From CAXYVC01 sp964292295 (GTDB lineage Bacteria > Acidobacteriota > Holophagae > Holophagales > Holophagaceae): DNA of 6,031 nucleotides. The notes beneath the pieces are model-generated. The model did not search any database. It was not told the origin of the DNA and saw nothing but the letters and a program-made list of their open reading frames with translations. The stretch covers positions 1 to 6,031 of the forward strand of contig CAXYVC010000143.1 in NCBI GenBank assembly GCA_964292295.1, given 5' to 3'. Both the position numbers and the translations under genes were made by a program. Shown one piece after another: positions 5,185-6,031 of the stretch; positions within the stretch are counted from its first letter, which is position 1; each line of letters begins with the position of its first letter.

Positions 5185-6031
5185 ATGAAATACACGCCCC
5201 TGGACATCCAGCGCCGCGAGTTCGAGCGGGCCTTCCGGGGCCTGGAGGAGGGCGAGGTGCGCGCCTTCCTCCACGAGGTGGCGGGGGAGTGGGAGGAGCT
5301 GCTCCACGAGAACCAGAAGCTGCGGGACGAGGTGGTGGACCTGCGGGAGCGGCTCCAGCAGTACCAGGAGCAGGACCGGATCTTCCGGGAGACGCTGCTC
5401 CACGCCCAGCGCACCAAGGAGGAGCTGCTGGACGCGGCCAACCGCGAGAAGGCGCTGATCCTCAAGGAGGCCGACTTCAAGGCGGACGAGCTGGTGCGGG
5501 ACGCCCAGACCCGCGTGGCCGAGCAGGAGGCCTACCTGCGCAGCCTGAAGCTGGCGCGGGTGCGCCTGCTGCAGGAGATCGACGCGCTGGTGGGCCGCAC
5601 CCGGCGCTTCCTGCAGGAGGAGGCCCCCGAGATGTTCCCGCCGGCGGAGGCCACGCGGAAGCTGGACGACGGCGGGGCCGCGCGCATCGGCGGGGGCGCG
5701 GCCTCGGCGGCCCCCTTCCCGCCGGCGGGTTGCGGATGGTTGGACGCCCCGGCACCGGGTCTCGACACGCCCGTCCGGCGGTGTGGCCGATCGGGTTCGG
5801 CGGCACCCGGATTCGACCGGCCGGCGGTTCCGGTGTGTTCCCGGACGGCGCCGGCCGGCGCCTGGGCGCTCACCTCGGCGACCCCGAGATGTTCGGCCCG
5901 CAGCCGTTCCGCCAGCCGGACGGCCAGCCCCACCCGCAGCGGAACGGTCTCGGCGTCCACCACGACCGTGGGGGCGCCGGGGCCGGCGACGAGGTCGGCG
6001 ACCCGTTGCAGGCGGGCCGCGCGGGCCGGCC
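5185..6031 (+). CDS. divIVA: DivIVA-family protein, partial; authentic only to about 5727
   Basis: DivIVA proteins are membrane-curvature-sensing coiled-coil scaffolds that recruit division, polarity or wall-growth proteins. The N-terminal lipid-binding domain is clear: MKYTPLDIQRREFERAFRGL, then EEGEVRAFLHEVAGEWEELL (residues 1-40). A long coiled coil follows (about 41-145, rich in E, R, L and Q). An acidic/proline stretch EEAPEMFPPAEATRKLDD (145-162) and a Gly/Ala tail come next. The ATG has GAGG overlapping the yggT stop. The frame has no stop before the window edge. After residue 181 (position 5727) it becomes Ser/Thr/Arg/Ala-rich sequence of the kind made by reading the wrong strand of a high-GC gene. 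I take that part (5728-6031) to be foreign DNA, so the true C-terminus is missing. Pairing with yggT matches ylmG-divIVA of Gram-positive bacteria. Confidence 0.85.
   Translation, partial: MKYTPLDIQRREFERAFRGLEEGEVRAFLHEVAGEWEELLHENQKLRDEVVDLRERLQQYQEQDRIFRETLLHAQRTKEELLDAANREKALILKEADFKADELVRDAQTRVAEQEAYLRSLKLARVRLLQEIDALVGRTRRFLQEEAPEMFPPAEATRKLDDGGAARIGGGAASAAPFPPAGCGWLDAPAPGLDTPVRRCGRSGSAAPGFDRPAVPVCSRTAPAGAWALTSATPRCSARSRSASRTASPTRSGTVSASTTTVGAPGPATRSATRCRRAARAG
5718..5729. repeat. 12-bp perfect palindrome at the suspected junction
   Basis: CCCGCCGGCGGG is its own reverse complement. It lies where divIVA-like sequence gives way to sequence that codes on the other strand. Such GC palindromes are plausible template-switch or assembly-join points, but they are also frequent by chance in DNA this GC-rich. 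Confidence 0.5.
5729..6031 (-). pseudogene. Fragment: C-terminal part of a Mg/Co-chelatase-like VWA domain
   Basis: On the minus strand, entering from the window edge, the frame reads PARAARLQRVADLVAGPG, then APTVVVDAETVPLRVGLAVR, LAERLRAEHLGVAEVSAQAP and AGAVREHTG. This resembles the final strands and helices of the von Willebrand A domain in actinobacterial magnesium-chelatase or cobaltochelatase subunits, where a 'VVVDCETGPVRLGLA' segment is typical. The conserved part ends near 5852. The frame then continues as GTAGRSNPGAAEPDRPHRRT without a stop, through the junction into antisense divIVA. The N-terminal part of the gene, including the AAA+ ATPase and the metal-binding MIDAS residues, lies outside the window. 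Base pattern (GGTTCGG, CGGTTCCGG) and codon style differ from the left 5.7 kb. The family call comes from recalled sequence patterns and is moderate; that this strand is the coding one is more certain. Confidence 0.45.
5847..5862. repeat. 16-bp perfect palindrome inside the foreign tail
   Basis: GGCGCCGGCCGGCGCC is a perfect self-complementary 16-mer. In the minus-strand frame it lies at the codons for APAGA, near the end of the chelatase-like match. It is made only of G and C, so chance occurrence in such DNA is not rare. It could form a hairpin at the 3' end of the foreign gene's message. Confidence 0.4.

Noticed and set aside
5729..5850. Possible cobalamin riboswitch on the minus strand (CCGGTCGAATCCGGG, GCCACAC)
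   Set aside because: The words recall parts of B12 riboswitches and the neighbour may be a chelatase gene, but the conserved GCCACTG box is not present, the order of blocks does not fit, and the chelatase-like frame stays open through it.

Overview
The window reads as a high-GC bacterial chromosome fragment, most likely a metagenomic contig. The gene set is a class II release factor 3, a TIGR01777-type epimerase, a bacillithiol-pathway glycosyltransferase, an elongator tRNA-Met and a YggT-DivIVA pair. High GC together with BshA and DivIVA suggests Acidobacteriota (a Holophaga/Geothrix-like lineage). This is inferred from gene content and is not proven.

Left part (1-2357), all on the minus strand: prfC is followed by two small uncharacterised genes. 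The 100-residue gene right after prfC seems to have its own promoter in the 82-bp gap, with an inverted repeat between the -35 and -10 hexamers. The second is an 80-residue protein that looks like half a winged helix. A terminator-like hairpin with a T tract lies in the prfC leader, 13 bases upstream of the start codon.

Middle (2358-3710): the epimerase gene is divergent from prfC. It is followed by about 200 bp of non-coding DNA carrying an 11-bp direct repeat and a perfect inverted repeat. Then come a strong intrinsic terminator and a tRNA-Met(CAU) gene, both on the minus strand.

Right part (3711-6031): bshA (minus) ends only 13 bp before the tRNA. A possible tRNA promoter has its -10 hexamer overlapping the bshA stop codon. 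Divergent from bshA is a tight plus-strand pair, yggT-divIVA, the same pairing seen in the ylmG-divIVA region of Gram-positive bacteria, where it is linked to division and cell-shape functions.

The last 300 bases or so do not fit. From about 5727 the plus-strand divIVA frame becomes low-complexity sequence with no stop. The minus strand instead reads as the C-terminal end of a von Willebrand A domain like that of actinobacterial magnesium/cobalt chelatases. The change falls at a 12-bp perfect palindrome. The simplest reading is a chimeric contig end; a real rearrangement is less likely. I found no CRISPR array, insertion sequence or recognisable defence system.
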